From: Dillenia suffruticosa
Taxonomy: Eukaryota > Streptophyta > Magnoliopsida > Dilleniales > Dilleniaceae
Length of the DNA stretch: 64,000 bases
Direction: 5' to 3'
NCBI GenBank assembly: GCA_033439265.1
Contig: JAVTVX010000010.1
Coordinates: 5,952,001-6,016,000, forward strand
Made by a program: the position numbers and the translations under genes. The notes beneath the pieces are model-generated. The model was given only the letters and a program-made list of their open reading frames with translations. It had not been told where the DNA came from and did not search any database. This document shows, in pieces, positions 12,381-21,830 of the stretch. Numbering within the stretch: position 1 is the stretch's first letter; each line of letters starts with the position of its first letter.

Positions 12381-12392
12381 GCTCTGATACCA
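12381..12392 (-). other. Primer-binding site (initiator tRNA-Met type)
   Basis: The minus strand reads TGGTATCAGAGC one base inside the 5' LTR end (12394). This is the standard complement of the plant initiator tRNA-Met 3' end used by copia elements. It fixes the orientation of the element. Confidence 0.93.
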
Positions 12393-12393
12393 A

Positions 12394-12893
12394 TGTTGGA
12401 TTTTTAAGATTCTCATGCAGCGGAAGCATACAATAATTTTCGGAAAATAAAATAGATCGGGTTTAGGGTACCTCAATACGTAGGATCTTCAAAGTCAATC
12501 ATACGACACGTCCCTTGATCCGATTTCGCGGTTGGGATGGTGATCACGAGATTAATCGAATCATCACTACAGCATCACAACGCCGCAATTCTCATGTCCG
12601 GTGATTCGTTTGACGATGGGAGATTTTCCTACGCAAAAATCTCCATCCCTCACTCTTTTCTCTCTCTAGAGCATTGTGCAGAACCTTAGCCACCTTCATG
12701 GTTGACCATGGCTGCCATCCACTCACAAAGAAGGAATCAATTTTTCTCAATTGAATCAAAAGAATAATAGCCATTAGGGTTAAGTTTTGGGAGTTACCAA
12801 ATAATATTGGTTAATATCGGTAAGTAATAATGGGAGTTACCCTATTATTTTATTCTTACCAAAATGTCCCACAATGGACATAAATAACCTACA
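12394..12893 (-). repeat. 5' LTR of copia element
   Basis: 500 bp with the same TG...CA ends as the 3' LTR. It contains an extra 20 bp (CAATAATTTTCGGAAAATAA) near its plus-strand start, which accounts for the length difference. Confidence 0.92.
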
Positions 12894-13234
12894 ATATGTC
12901 TCCTTAGGCCTAGATTAATTACCACTTGTGTCAATGTTTTTCCAAATTTAAGCCGATGCTTACATGTTTGGACTTTCTTACGCCCCGCCGCCGGAGGGGG
13001 GTTGCATGCAATGTCAGGCTCTGACCAGATTGTCGCAAAGTCTTGTCGTGAATACATTTTTTCAGCCTAGCAAAAGCGTACCTTTCTTTTTTCTCTGATG
13101 CGGATTTTTATATCTGTATGTTTTTCTGTTGCCTGACTTTGGAGTGTTGGGTACTCAAATCTGCCATAACAAAGAAAAACCTCGATGCCAACCCTTTCAG
13201 GAATTCTCTAATCATTTCTAATGGTATCATTCGA

Positions 13235-13283
13235 ATATATTATATTATATTATATTATATTATATGATGTCATGTCATGTCAT
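13235..13283 (+). repeat. (ATATT)n then (ATGTC)n microsatellites
   Basis: About six pentamer copies of ATATT are followed directly by about three copies of ATGTC. Confidence 0.85.
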
Positions 13284-14933
13284 GCAATTTGTCATCTGTA
13301 ATATAATAAATATGCAAATCTCTCCGGAATTTGCCAAGTCAAAGTCATGTGCGCCAAAAATTCAATTGATGATCTCCTCGACCAAAGCAATAATTCGGCT
13401 GAAGTAAAGAGAAAACAAATACCCTTCTCCATTTTAGAAATATTCGCCAAACTTATTGTCAGGTTGCCTCCTTTAAGCCCTTGATATTCTCAATCTCAAT
13501 CAAGACATTGACCTATGATATTGCACCAATACTTTTTCAGCAACTGGAAATTTTGGTCCTACGTACAACAACTTCTGTAGACTAGATTTGCCAAATAATT
13601 ACACGTATCAAACTGATAAATAAAAATCATTAAATAATTATTCCATAAAATTTGAATCTTCTTTTGTGTAATTAAATAAATATTTTAAATGTTTTTTTTT
13701 TAAATAATGGGGTCCATGCGATGTATTTTAGAGGGGATAACTGTTTTAATACTATAAAAAAAAATCCAAAAGATATATATTTTGAGAAGGAACCATACGT
13801 GGTCCTTAATATTCCAACTTCAGCTATGGTTTTGAACATTTTTGAAATTGTTTTTCGTGTAATTTTTTCTTTTGAATTTCAAATATGAATGGAACATATT
13901 TGTAAAATTTTAATTGAAACCTTAATTTTTAATCTCGTATGATTATGAATGATAAGGAATATTATTATTAAACTATCAATATCTTGATACAATAAAAATA
14001 ATAAATTTATTTAATAAATAGTAAATATATTTAAATTAAATTAAATATTTTATGATAAATTAAAACATGTTTATTATGGGATAGTACATAAATAAAGGAT
14101 ATTATTTTTCGTAGTCAAAAGCGTGAGCTCAGGGTGACACAATCAGAGGACAAGGGTAGTTGGTGAGAGCTAAAGAGGAGAATGAGAACGGGGGTTTTGC
14201 CAAATAATATCGGGTGGTGGACCTATTTTATTTATTTGAATCCAGTGAGTTCGAGTATATCCAAGTGATTAATAATCAAAAAGCGACATTTTTGTCCTCT
14301 CATTCGACTTTTTTGGCTCAACCTGAAATTTGAAATACTATGACGCCAAAATGTTCAATCCCGGTTATGCCAAAACCATTTATTTATTTATTTATTTAAT
14401 AGAAGCTCATTAATCTAAAACTACACATAAAAAGTAATATTTTTTATATAATTATTAAATAAATTAAAATCACTATTAAATTTCAAATTCACTCATTGTC
14501 GATTGCATTATTCTTAATTCTTCTCAAAATGATTTATTATGCTTCACAAAGTTTTCAAATTTACCCGACTTATAATTGATGCATCCTGCGTTAAATAGTA
14601 TTATCCTATTTTTTTCAAAAAACCACTCTAATATTTTCCCAATTTAAGGAAAATATACTTTTTGTAAGCATATAACTTAACAAAAGTTTCATAAGATTTT
14701 AAGTTTGTATTACAATTGTCAATATTGAGGGTTCAATACTCAATGTTGAGAGAAATATTGCCTAAACCAGTTTGTACTTGTGTAACAAAGGTCTAAAATG
14801 AAATGTCCGGATTTATCGTTAAAAATTTATATGTAAGTTATCCATAAAAAAGATAAGTGTTAAAAATTTAATTGAGAAAATAACTTTAAATAAAAATGAT
14901 CAACGTAGAACAATGCGAATCAATTAAATTAAT

Positions 14934-14934
<1 letters not shown>

Positions 14935-14982
<48 letters not shown>
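14935..14982 (+). repeat. (ATT)n microsatellite
   Basis: About 16 uninterrupted trinucleotide copies in AT-rich intergenic DNA. Confidence 0.9.
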
Positions 14983-14983
<1 letters not shown>

Positions 14984-15411
14984 AGTTTTTATAAATAGTT
15001 TATTTTCTTTTTTTTCTTTTCATTATTTTTATTTTTTTTTGATTTCAAATTTTAATTTTATGTTATGTTATTTTATGTTTTTTATTATTTTTTTCTCTTA
15101 TTTTCTATATTGATTTTTCAAACCGTTGATTCTAAATTTATAATTAAAATTTAATTTTTTTATTGTTGTTGTATTATAGATTTCAATAGATTTGATTGGA
15201 AAATTTTTGAAATTAAATTTTGAGTCCCTTCAAGATTGAGTATTTTATGGTTATCATAAAACCACCTATTCCTCACTCGACGACGAGGATGATAATAAAA
15301 CTTCAATATTTTAAACTTGATATCGATCCCATTTAATCTCACTTATGGACATGGGATTTATAATAAGTTCCAACTTATAACAATAACTAAACAGCATAAA
15401 CTGCTCCATAA

Positions 15412-16173
15412 CTATGAGAGAATCCATCTGATACCCAGCTTGGATTGGATTGGCTCCTCTAGCCACTTCTGACCCGGCTTGGTTGGCTTGCAACCGGATG
15501 TGTCCCTCTTTGCGGAACCACAACTGATGGCTTTAGATGAAGACTCCGTTGCGGCCCGTTTCTTGGCGGTAACCCGAACCGGCTCAGGTCCACCAGATCC
15601 AATCCGGTCCGGAAAATTAAGTAAAGCTTTCGAGCCACGCATCCTATAAGCAGCTCGATCGTAAGCTAAAGCCGCTTCCTCAGCCGTCTCATACGTCCCG
15701 AGCCAAACCCTCGCGCCGTTCCTGGCTCGATCTCTTATTTCAGCCGCGAACTTGCCCCAAGGCCTTCTTCTGACTCCTCTGTAATGCCTTCCCTTCGGTT
15801 GGCTCGGCTGAGCCACACCCACCATCTCATGCGGCTCGGGTGTAACAGTAAGACCCGTTAAAACAAACGGTGGATTTGACCCGCTTAGAGAATCCTGGAA
15901 ATTTGACGGAGTCCATCCGCAAAAATTAACGGCGTCGTTTAGAGCGCCGTAAACTAACATGTCATCCGAATCATCAACCTTTAACGGTAAGTCTCCCCAG
16001 TTCTTTGTTAGGCAAGGAGAAAGTGTAGCCACCGAAAAACACGTCGGAAAGTCTCCAGAACTCATCACCGGGAAATTTTGCGGCGAGCTTTGTGCGTCCT
16101 CAAAAGGGTTTGTCTGGGTCAATCTAACTTGAGGTGAGATTATCTCGTTGATAAATTGTGATTGTGAGCCCAT
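15412..16173 (-). CDS. AP2/ERF transcription factor, ERF group IX (ERF1/ERF2-like), probable C-terminal frameshift
   Basis: A single uninterrupted frame encodes 253 residues. The AP2/ERF domain lies at about residues 128-188 ([20 protein letters not shown] through LLNFP). It has the ERF-type Ala and Asp in AAEIRD and the WLG and AYD motifs of the GCC-box-binding fold. Upstream, residues 54-77 ([19 protein letters not shown]) match the acidic N-terminal motif of tobacco ERF2-type group IX proteins. These are nuclear activators of ethylene, jasmonate and defence genes. After residue about 222 the tail no longer resembles the family. The conserved tail motif ([15 protein letters not shown]) instead lies in the adjacent minus-strand frame at about 15,400-15,490, which points to a 1-2-nt frameshift near 15,485-15,510. 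As read, the protein keeps its DNA-binding domain. Group IX genes are typically intronless, as here. The start is the first ATG of the frame. Confidence 0.93.
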   Translation of the reverse strand: MGSQSQFINEIISPQVRLTQTNPFEDAQSSPQNFPVMSSGDFPTCFSVATLSPCLTKNWGDLPLKVDDSDDMLVYGALNDAVNFCGWTPSNFQDSLSGSNPPFVLTGLTVTPEPHEMVGVAQPSQPKGRHYRGVRRRPWGKFAAEIRDRARNGARVWLGTYETAEEAALAYDRAAYRMRGSKALLNFPDRIGSGGPEPVRVTAKKRAATESSSKAISCGSAKRDTSGCKPTKPGQKWLEEPIQSKLGIRWILS

Positions 16174-16290
16174 ATTAATATTAGAGAAAAAGAGAGAGAG
16201 GGGGGGGGTTGGTTATGGGTTTTAAGAAAGACGAAGTTGGGGATTTGGGAATCAGAGGGTATATTTATGCACTGAGGAAGAGTAATTGTG
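16174..16290 (-). promoter_or_regulatory. Putative core promoter and CT-rich 5' leader of the ERF gene
   Basis: On the minus strand, GCATAAATATACC (about 16,258-16,270) is a plausible TATA box about 90 bp upstream of the ATG. A pyrimidine-rich C9/(CT)n leader at 16,184-16,209 follows, as is common in plant 5' UTRs. No transcript data support the exact start. Confidence 0.45.
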
Positions 16291-16503
16291 GGCTGTGATG
16301 TGGATATGGTGGTTGAATTTAAAGAATATGGTTCCGGGAGTATGGTAATATTTTTGGTCGAAGGTCTTTTAAATTTCATATTGCAAGTGGGGAAGTATTT
16401 TCTATGCACATGTTTGATATTTTATACTTATGAAGGGGACAAGTGGAGCCTTGGAAATATTTGGGTATCTTACATTGGGAAAGGAAAATGGGTTTTCTAA
16501 CAA

Positions 16504-17550
16504 AGTAGCGTATTTTTTTCATTAAATTATTGAAATAGGTTTTTTTTTCTTTTTAATTTTAGAGAAGTCCTAATTCTGAATCACGATTTTAAAAGTTACA
16601 ATCCGAATCGCGTTTCTTTCAAATTTTTTTCTTTTAAAAAAAATAGAAATCTAGGATCTCGTTTTTAAAAACACAACCGGATCGCGCTTTCACACCCCAG
16701 ACGTGCACAATCGTGCCCACCTGTCCTGTTTGGGGTCCCACGTGCTTTCCAGCAGATTGGGGACATGATAGACATGCCATGGGGTTCCCACCTGTTTGTC
16801 ACAGACTTAAACGTCGACTCAAATTTAATAGGAGAATATAACCTAAAAGATTAATATATTGGATGAGAAACTCTATTGAAATTAAATATTATATTATGAT
16901 TTTTTAAGAATCCGATATGAGGTTCATAATATTACCTTTTCCTTGAGAAATCGGATTTTCACAGACGGCTCTCACTCTGACGGGTAACATTTTTCCTCTT
17001 TAGACGGCTCTTACTTCAATACCAGGTAGCTCTTTTCTATTTTGGACGGCTCTCACTCTGACACCAGATAATTCTTTTCTAAATAGTCATTTTTCAAGTA
17101 ACCATTTTCTATATTAGATCGAAAGTTCTAATACCAATTTGTAATGAACTCAATTTCAATAGAAGAATTTAATCCAAAAGATTGATCTGTTGAGTAAGAG
17201 AATTTATTAAAATTAAGTATTATTTTATGTTTTTTTAGGGAGATTCGTAACTACGTCCCTAAAATGCCCCAAACCATTTTTCTCTGCCGCGGGTCCCACG
17301 AGCTTTCCGGCGCCCCTTTTGGGCCTGCAAACTATACGGAGAATAATGCAACATTGTTTGCTTTGCCTCGGTAGAGTTATGGGGTTTGAAAGCGCGATCG
17401 ATCGTGCTTTCAAAAACGAGATTCATAATCTTACCCTTTTTGTTAAATCCAGAAGAAGCGTAATGATTTTTAAAGTCAAGACTTAGGATCGCAACTTCTC
17501 AAGAATTAAAACAAAAATCCTATTTGAATAATTTAATAAAAAATGATGCC
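16504..17550. mobile_element. Foldback (long inverted repeat) element upstream of the ERF gene
   Basis: The left arm (about 16,504-16,800) and right arm (about 17,270-17,550) are inverted copies. Left CATTAAATTATTGAAATAGG matches the complement of right ATTAAATTATTCAAATAGG. Left ATCTCGTTTTTAAAAACAC...GATCGCGCTTTCACACCCC matches right-complement ATCTCGTTTTTGAAAGCAC...GATCGCGCTTTCAAACCCC. The outer flanks do not give a clean target duplication, so the superfamily is unassigned (MULE or other foldback). A CACGTG G-box at 16,739-16,744 lies in the left arm. A 30-bp near-perfect palindrome (17,387-17,416) lies in the right arm. Confidence 0.6.
16820..17240 (-). repeat. Direct repeats with PBS-like site (possible TRIM) in foldback loop
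   Basis: Segments at about 16,825-16,910 and 17,145-17,235 are direct copies (TAATAGGAGAATATAACC...AAAGATT against CAATAGAAGAATTTAATCC...AAAGATT). Immediately left of the second, the minus strand reads TGGTATTAGAAC (17,125-17,136), close to the tRNA-Met primer site TGGTATCAGAGC. Between them are three imperfect copies of GACGGCTCTCACTCTGAC. Short LTRs plus a PBS would fit a terminal-repeat retrotransposon in miniature, but a polypurine tract and target duplication are not clear. Confidence 0.4.
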
Positions 17551-17989
17551 ATTTTGATAAAAAAAACCCAAAATATTGTTATAGGATTGTTATGCTGTGC
17601 TAGATTTTGGGATTCTTGTTTTGTATCGTCTTTTTTCTTTTTTTTTTTCATCTCATAATTTACATAAAAGAAAAAGAAAAGGACAATAAATACTCGAACC
17701 TTGGTACGTTGGAGCAAAATTCTAACTATTTCCCTTTCACAAACAAAAAGTTCATTTTGAGATGAACCTTAAATTTAAAGGTTAAAAAATAATAATGTTT
17801 GTAGAATAATAGAGAAAAAAAAAAGAAAATATTGGGATCAAACTAGAATATATGCTATCAATATTTTGTTATGTTATTAAAAATAGAGAATATTAATAAA
17901 ATATCATGTTATCTAAAATATACTAATAAAATATTAACATATCTTAATTGTATTGACAGAATATTAATAATATTTAAATTATATTGATA
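17551..17989. other. AT-rich DNA, possible copia LTR remnant
   Basis: No gene. Repeated AATATTGATAGAATATT-type motifs at 17,850-18,000 adjoin the end of the copia RNase H remnant and may be a decayed 3' LTR, but no LTR boundaries are visible. Confidence 0.4.
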
Positions 17990-19299
17990 GAATATTGAAG
18001 AGAATATTAATATTTCTGTGAAACTCAAGTGGGTGAGCAAGTGACTAACTTGACTTCGGACATCAAGTTACGAAAGTATTGCAATGGTAATGTTTTGGTG
18101 AAAATGTTAGCGTATTGCTCAAGGGTCATCCTAATAGAATCTCAGATTAAGTGAGAATTTGCTTCTATGTATTTGATGCGTTCATGAAAGATATTATTGT
18201 GAACAATCTATAAAACAGTCTAGCTATCACAAAATAGTTTTGTAAGGGAAGAGTATATGATACAAATATATTCATGGAGTCATCGAATGCAATGAGTTCT
18301 TATTTAGTATTAGCAAGAGCATGACACTTAGTTTCAGGACCGAAGTGAGCAGTATGGTTTGCTTCTTGCTTCTTTAAGTAATGAGAGAGACACCAAGGAA
18401 AATACATAACCAAGTGGTAGACCGTCAATCATTTGGATCACATGCCTAGTCGGCATCGGAATAGATAATTTGTTTAAGTGAAGGATCTTGCAGAGAAATG
18501 AGGTCTATGAAATATGGTTCCTTTGATATACCAAATTATGCGAAGAACATCGGTATATTGGGTGGTACAAAGCATAGAGAGAAACTGACTGACGAGATGA
18601 GCAACTTAAGAGATATCAAGTTGTATAACATTGAGATAGATATGACTACCAACCAACTGACGAGAAAAAGTAGTATCTTGCAGTAAAGAACCATCATATG
18701 ATGTGAGCTTGATATTTTTATCAACAAATGTAGAGGCAATCTTGCTCTTTGTTAACCTGTCTTGAAGATAAGATCAAAAATATATTTAGCTTGAGTAAGA
18801 TAGTACTATCAAAGTCGATAGATATCTCAAAACTAAGAAACTAATTAAGATGTCCAAAATTTTTCATTTCAAAATGGTCACTAAGATATTTCTTCAAAAT
18901 GAAGATAACCGTGAGATCATCATGAGTAATTATCATGTAGTCTACATAAATTATAAGAAAAATCATACCCCTTTTCTGATTTGTGTATGAAGAGGGCAAA
19001 GTCATTAGCACTAAAGAAAAGCAAGTCACATGCTAGTTGAGCTGAATTTGACAAACAAAGCGTGAAATGCCTGTTTGAGTCCATAGAGTGCATGTTGAGC
19101 TTTGCAAACTTTATGTGGAGGATGATCATACCCAGGTAGAGACTACATGTATACTTTTTCATCAAGATCACTATTAATAAAGATATTTTTCACATCCATT
19201 TGAAACAGTTGACATTTCTTAACAGTGACAATAGCAAGAAAACTATAAATTGTATGGCAAGTAACATGGGCAACATTTTCTCACTACAAAAAAACCAGC

Positions 19300-20035
19300 T
19301 TTTATCAACAAATTTAGCGACGAAAATTTAATAAAAATTCGTCGCTAAAAACATTAGCGACGAAAAAATTTTCGTCGCTAATAACGCGTCGCAAAAATTT
19401 AGCGAGGAAAAATTAGAAATTCATCGCTAAATTTAGCGACAAATAATTTTTTGTCGCTAAATCCGTCGCAAATTTAGCGACGAAAATAAAAAATTCGTCG
19501 CTAAATTAATTAATTAATTAATAAATATATATTAATATTTTAATTTATTTAATTATTTTTCGAATTTTGCGACGAATTCTGAATTTCGTCGCAAAATTAA
19601 TTAATTATTTAATAAATATATATTAATATTTTATTTTATTTTATTATTTTTCAAATTTAGCGACGAATTTTGAAATTTGTCGCAAAATTAATTAATTAAT
19701 TAATAAATATATATTAATATTTTATTTTATTTAATTATTTTTAAAATTTTGCGACAAATTCTGGAATTCATCGCTAATGTTGCGACGAATTGAGAAATTC
19801 GTCGCAAAATTAATTAATTATTTAATAAATATATATTAATTTTTTATTTTATTGAATTATTTTCAAAATTTTGCGATGAATTTCCCAATTCGTCGCAAAA
19901 TTAATTAATTAATTAATATATATTAAAATTTTATTTTATTTTATTATTTTTCAAATTTTGCGACGAATTCTAAGATTCGTCGTTAAGTTTGCGACGAATT
20001 TTGAAATTCATCGCAAAATTAATTAATTAATTCCA
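19300..20035 (+). repeat. Left subterminal repeat block of CACTA element
   Basis: Short TTAGCGACGAAAA/TTCGTCGCTAA copies to about 19,510. Four to five units of about 110-140 bp follow, each pairing GCGACGAATT...AATTCGTCGC with a TTAATTAATTAATAAATATATATTAATATTTTATTT spacer. Confidence 0.85.
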
Positions 20036-20469
20036 CCGCCTGAATCCGGCCCGCCCACCCTCCCTAGCCAGCATCCGCCCGAACGCCCGCCTGAGCCGGC
20101 ATCCACACGCTCTCCCTCACTTAATTCTTGAGAAATTCCACCGCTTTGCTCCCACCATGGTTCGATCCTTTGCGCTTCCATAAACTTTTAAGATCCTGTA
20201 ACCATCAAGTTAAACGTTAGTATTTGTTATAATTTTTTTTTTTTTACTTATTATCTTTCCCTTACATATTTCACATAATAATAAAACAATATAAAATAGC
20301 AATTTATTATAAAATAATAAAATATTAGTTTAAAATAAAAAATATATATATATATATAAATAATAATACTATTTTTAGAAAAGATAATATAAAAATAAAC
20401 TATAACATATTAATTAAAAATAATAAATGTGATAATTTTTTTAAATAAAAAATAATAAATATATATTAA

Positions 20470-21830
20470 TATTTTAATTTATTAATTTTTTTTTTAAATT
20501 TTGCGACGAATTTTGAAATTCGTCACAAACTTTTGCGACGAATTCTAAGATTCGTCGCTATATTTGCTACGAATTTTAAAATTCGTCGTAAAATTAATTA
20601 ATTAATTAATTAATATATATTAAAATTTTATTTTATATTATTATTTTTCAACTTTTGCGATGAATTTCAAAATTCGTGGCAAAATTTGCGACGAATTTTA
20701 AAATTCGTCGCAAAATTAATTAATTAATTAATTAATATATATTAAAATTTTATTTTATATTATTATTTTCAAAATTTTGTGACGAATTTTGAAATTCGTC
20801 TCAAAATTTGCCACTAATTTTGAAATTCATGGCAAAATTAATTAATTAATTAATTAATTTATATTAAAATTTTATTTTATTTTATTATTTTCAAAATTTT
20901 GCGACGAATTTTGAAATTCGTCGCAAAATTTGCCACCAATTTTGAAATTCGTCGCAAAATTAATTAATTAATTAATTAATATATATTAAAATTTTATTTT
21001 ATTTTAATATTTTTCAACTTTTGCGACGAATTTTGAAATTCGTCGTAAAATTTATTAATTAATTAATTAATATATATTAAAATTTTATTTTATTTTATTA
21101 TTTTCTAAAATTTTGCGACGAATTTTGAAATTCGTCGCAAATTTTGCCACGAATTTTGAAATTCGTCGCAAAATTAATTAATTAATTAATTAATTACTAT
21201 ATATTAAAATTTTATTTTATTTTATTATTTTCAAAATTTTGCGACGAATTTTGAAATTCGTTGCAAAATTTGCCACGAATTTTGAAATTCGTCGCAAAAT
21301 TAATTAATTAATTAATTAATACATATTAAAATTTTATTTTATTTTATTATTTTCAAAATTTCGCTACGAATTTTGAAATTCGTCCCAAAATTTGCCACGA
21401 ATTTTGAAATTCGTCGCAAAATTAATTAATTAATTAATTAACATATATTAAAATTTTATTTTATTTTAATGTTTTTCAACTTTTGCGACGAATTTTGAAA
21501 TTCGTCTCAAAATTTATTAATTAATTAATTAATATATATTAAAATTTTATTTTATTTTATTATTTTCAAAATTTTGCGACGAATTTTGAAATTCGTCGTA
21601 AAATTTGCCACGAATTTTGAAATTCATAGCAAAATTAATTAATTAATTAATTAATATATATGAATATTTTATTTTATTTTATTATTTTTCAACTTTTGCA
21701 ACGAATTCTGAGATTCGTCGCTAATTTTGCTACGAATTTTGAAATTCATCGCAAAATTAATTAATTAATTAATAAATTAATAAATATATATTAATATTTT
21801 ATTTTATTTTATTATTTTCAAAATTAGCGA
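20470..21830 (+). repeat. Palindromic satellite-like array within CACTA element
   Basis: About ten units of about 90-150 bp. Each contains one or two near-perfect palindromes of the form GCGACGAATTTTGAAATTCG followed by TCGC, joined by (TTAA)n and a TATATATTAAAATTTTATTTTATT spacer (quoted in part). Both palindrome and spacer repeat, so it is not a CRISPR-like array. Transcripts would fold into serial hairpins. Confidence 0.85.

Larger units (their letters stand above)
5865..12898 (-). mobile_element. Structurally complete Ty1/copia LTR retrotransposon (coding-dead)
   Basis: The element lies at 5870-12893 (7,024 bp) and is flanked by the 5-bp target duplication ATATG at 5865-5869 and 12894-12898. 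On the minus strand the order is 5' LTR (12394-12893), primer-binding site TGGTATCAGAGC, a GC-rich leader, gag with a CCHC-like finger, pre-integrase/integrase, reverse transcriptase, RNase H, polypurine tract and 3' LTR (5870-6349). Integrase before RT places it in Ty1/copia. The LTRs begin TG and end CA. All coding parts are interrupted by stops and frameshifts. The LTRs differ by many substitutions and a 20-bp indel, so the insertion is not recent. Confidence 0.93.
12899..15411. other. Intergenic DNA downstream of the ERF gene; microsatellites only
   Basis: No gene or domain was recognised. It holds two short tandem-repeat tracts, listed separately, and many AT-rich homopolymers. On the minus strand the part near 15,310-15,411 is the 3' flank of the ERF gene. 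Confidence 0.6.

Noticed and set aside
20470..21830. CRISPR-like array of regularly spaced palindromes
   Set aside because: The spacers are themselves repeated, the host is a plant, and TIRs plus a TCT duplication show it is part of a CACTA element.
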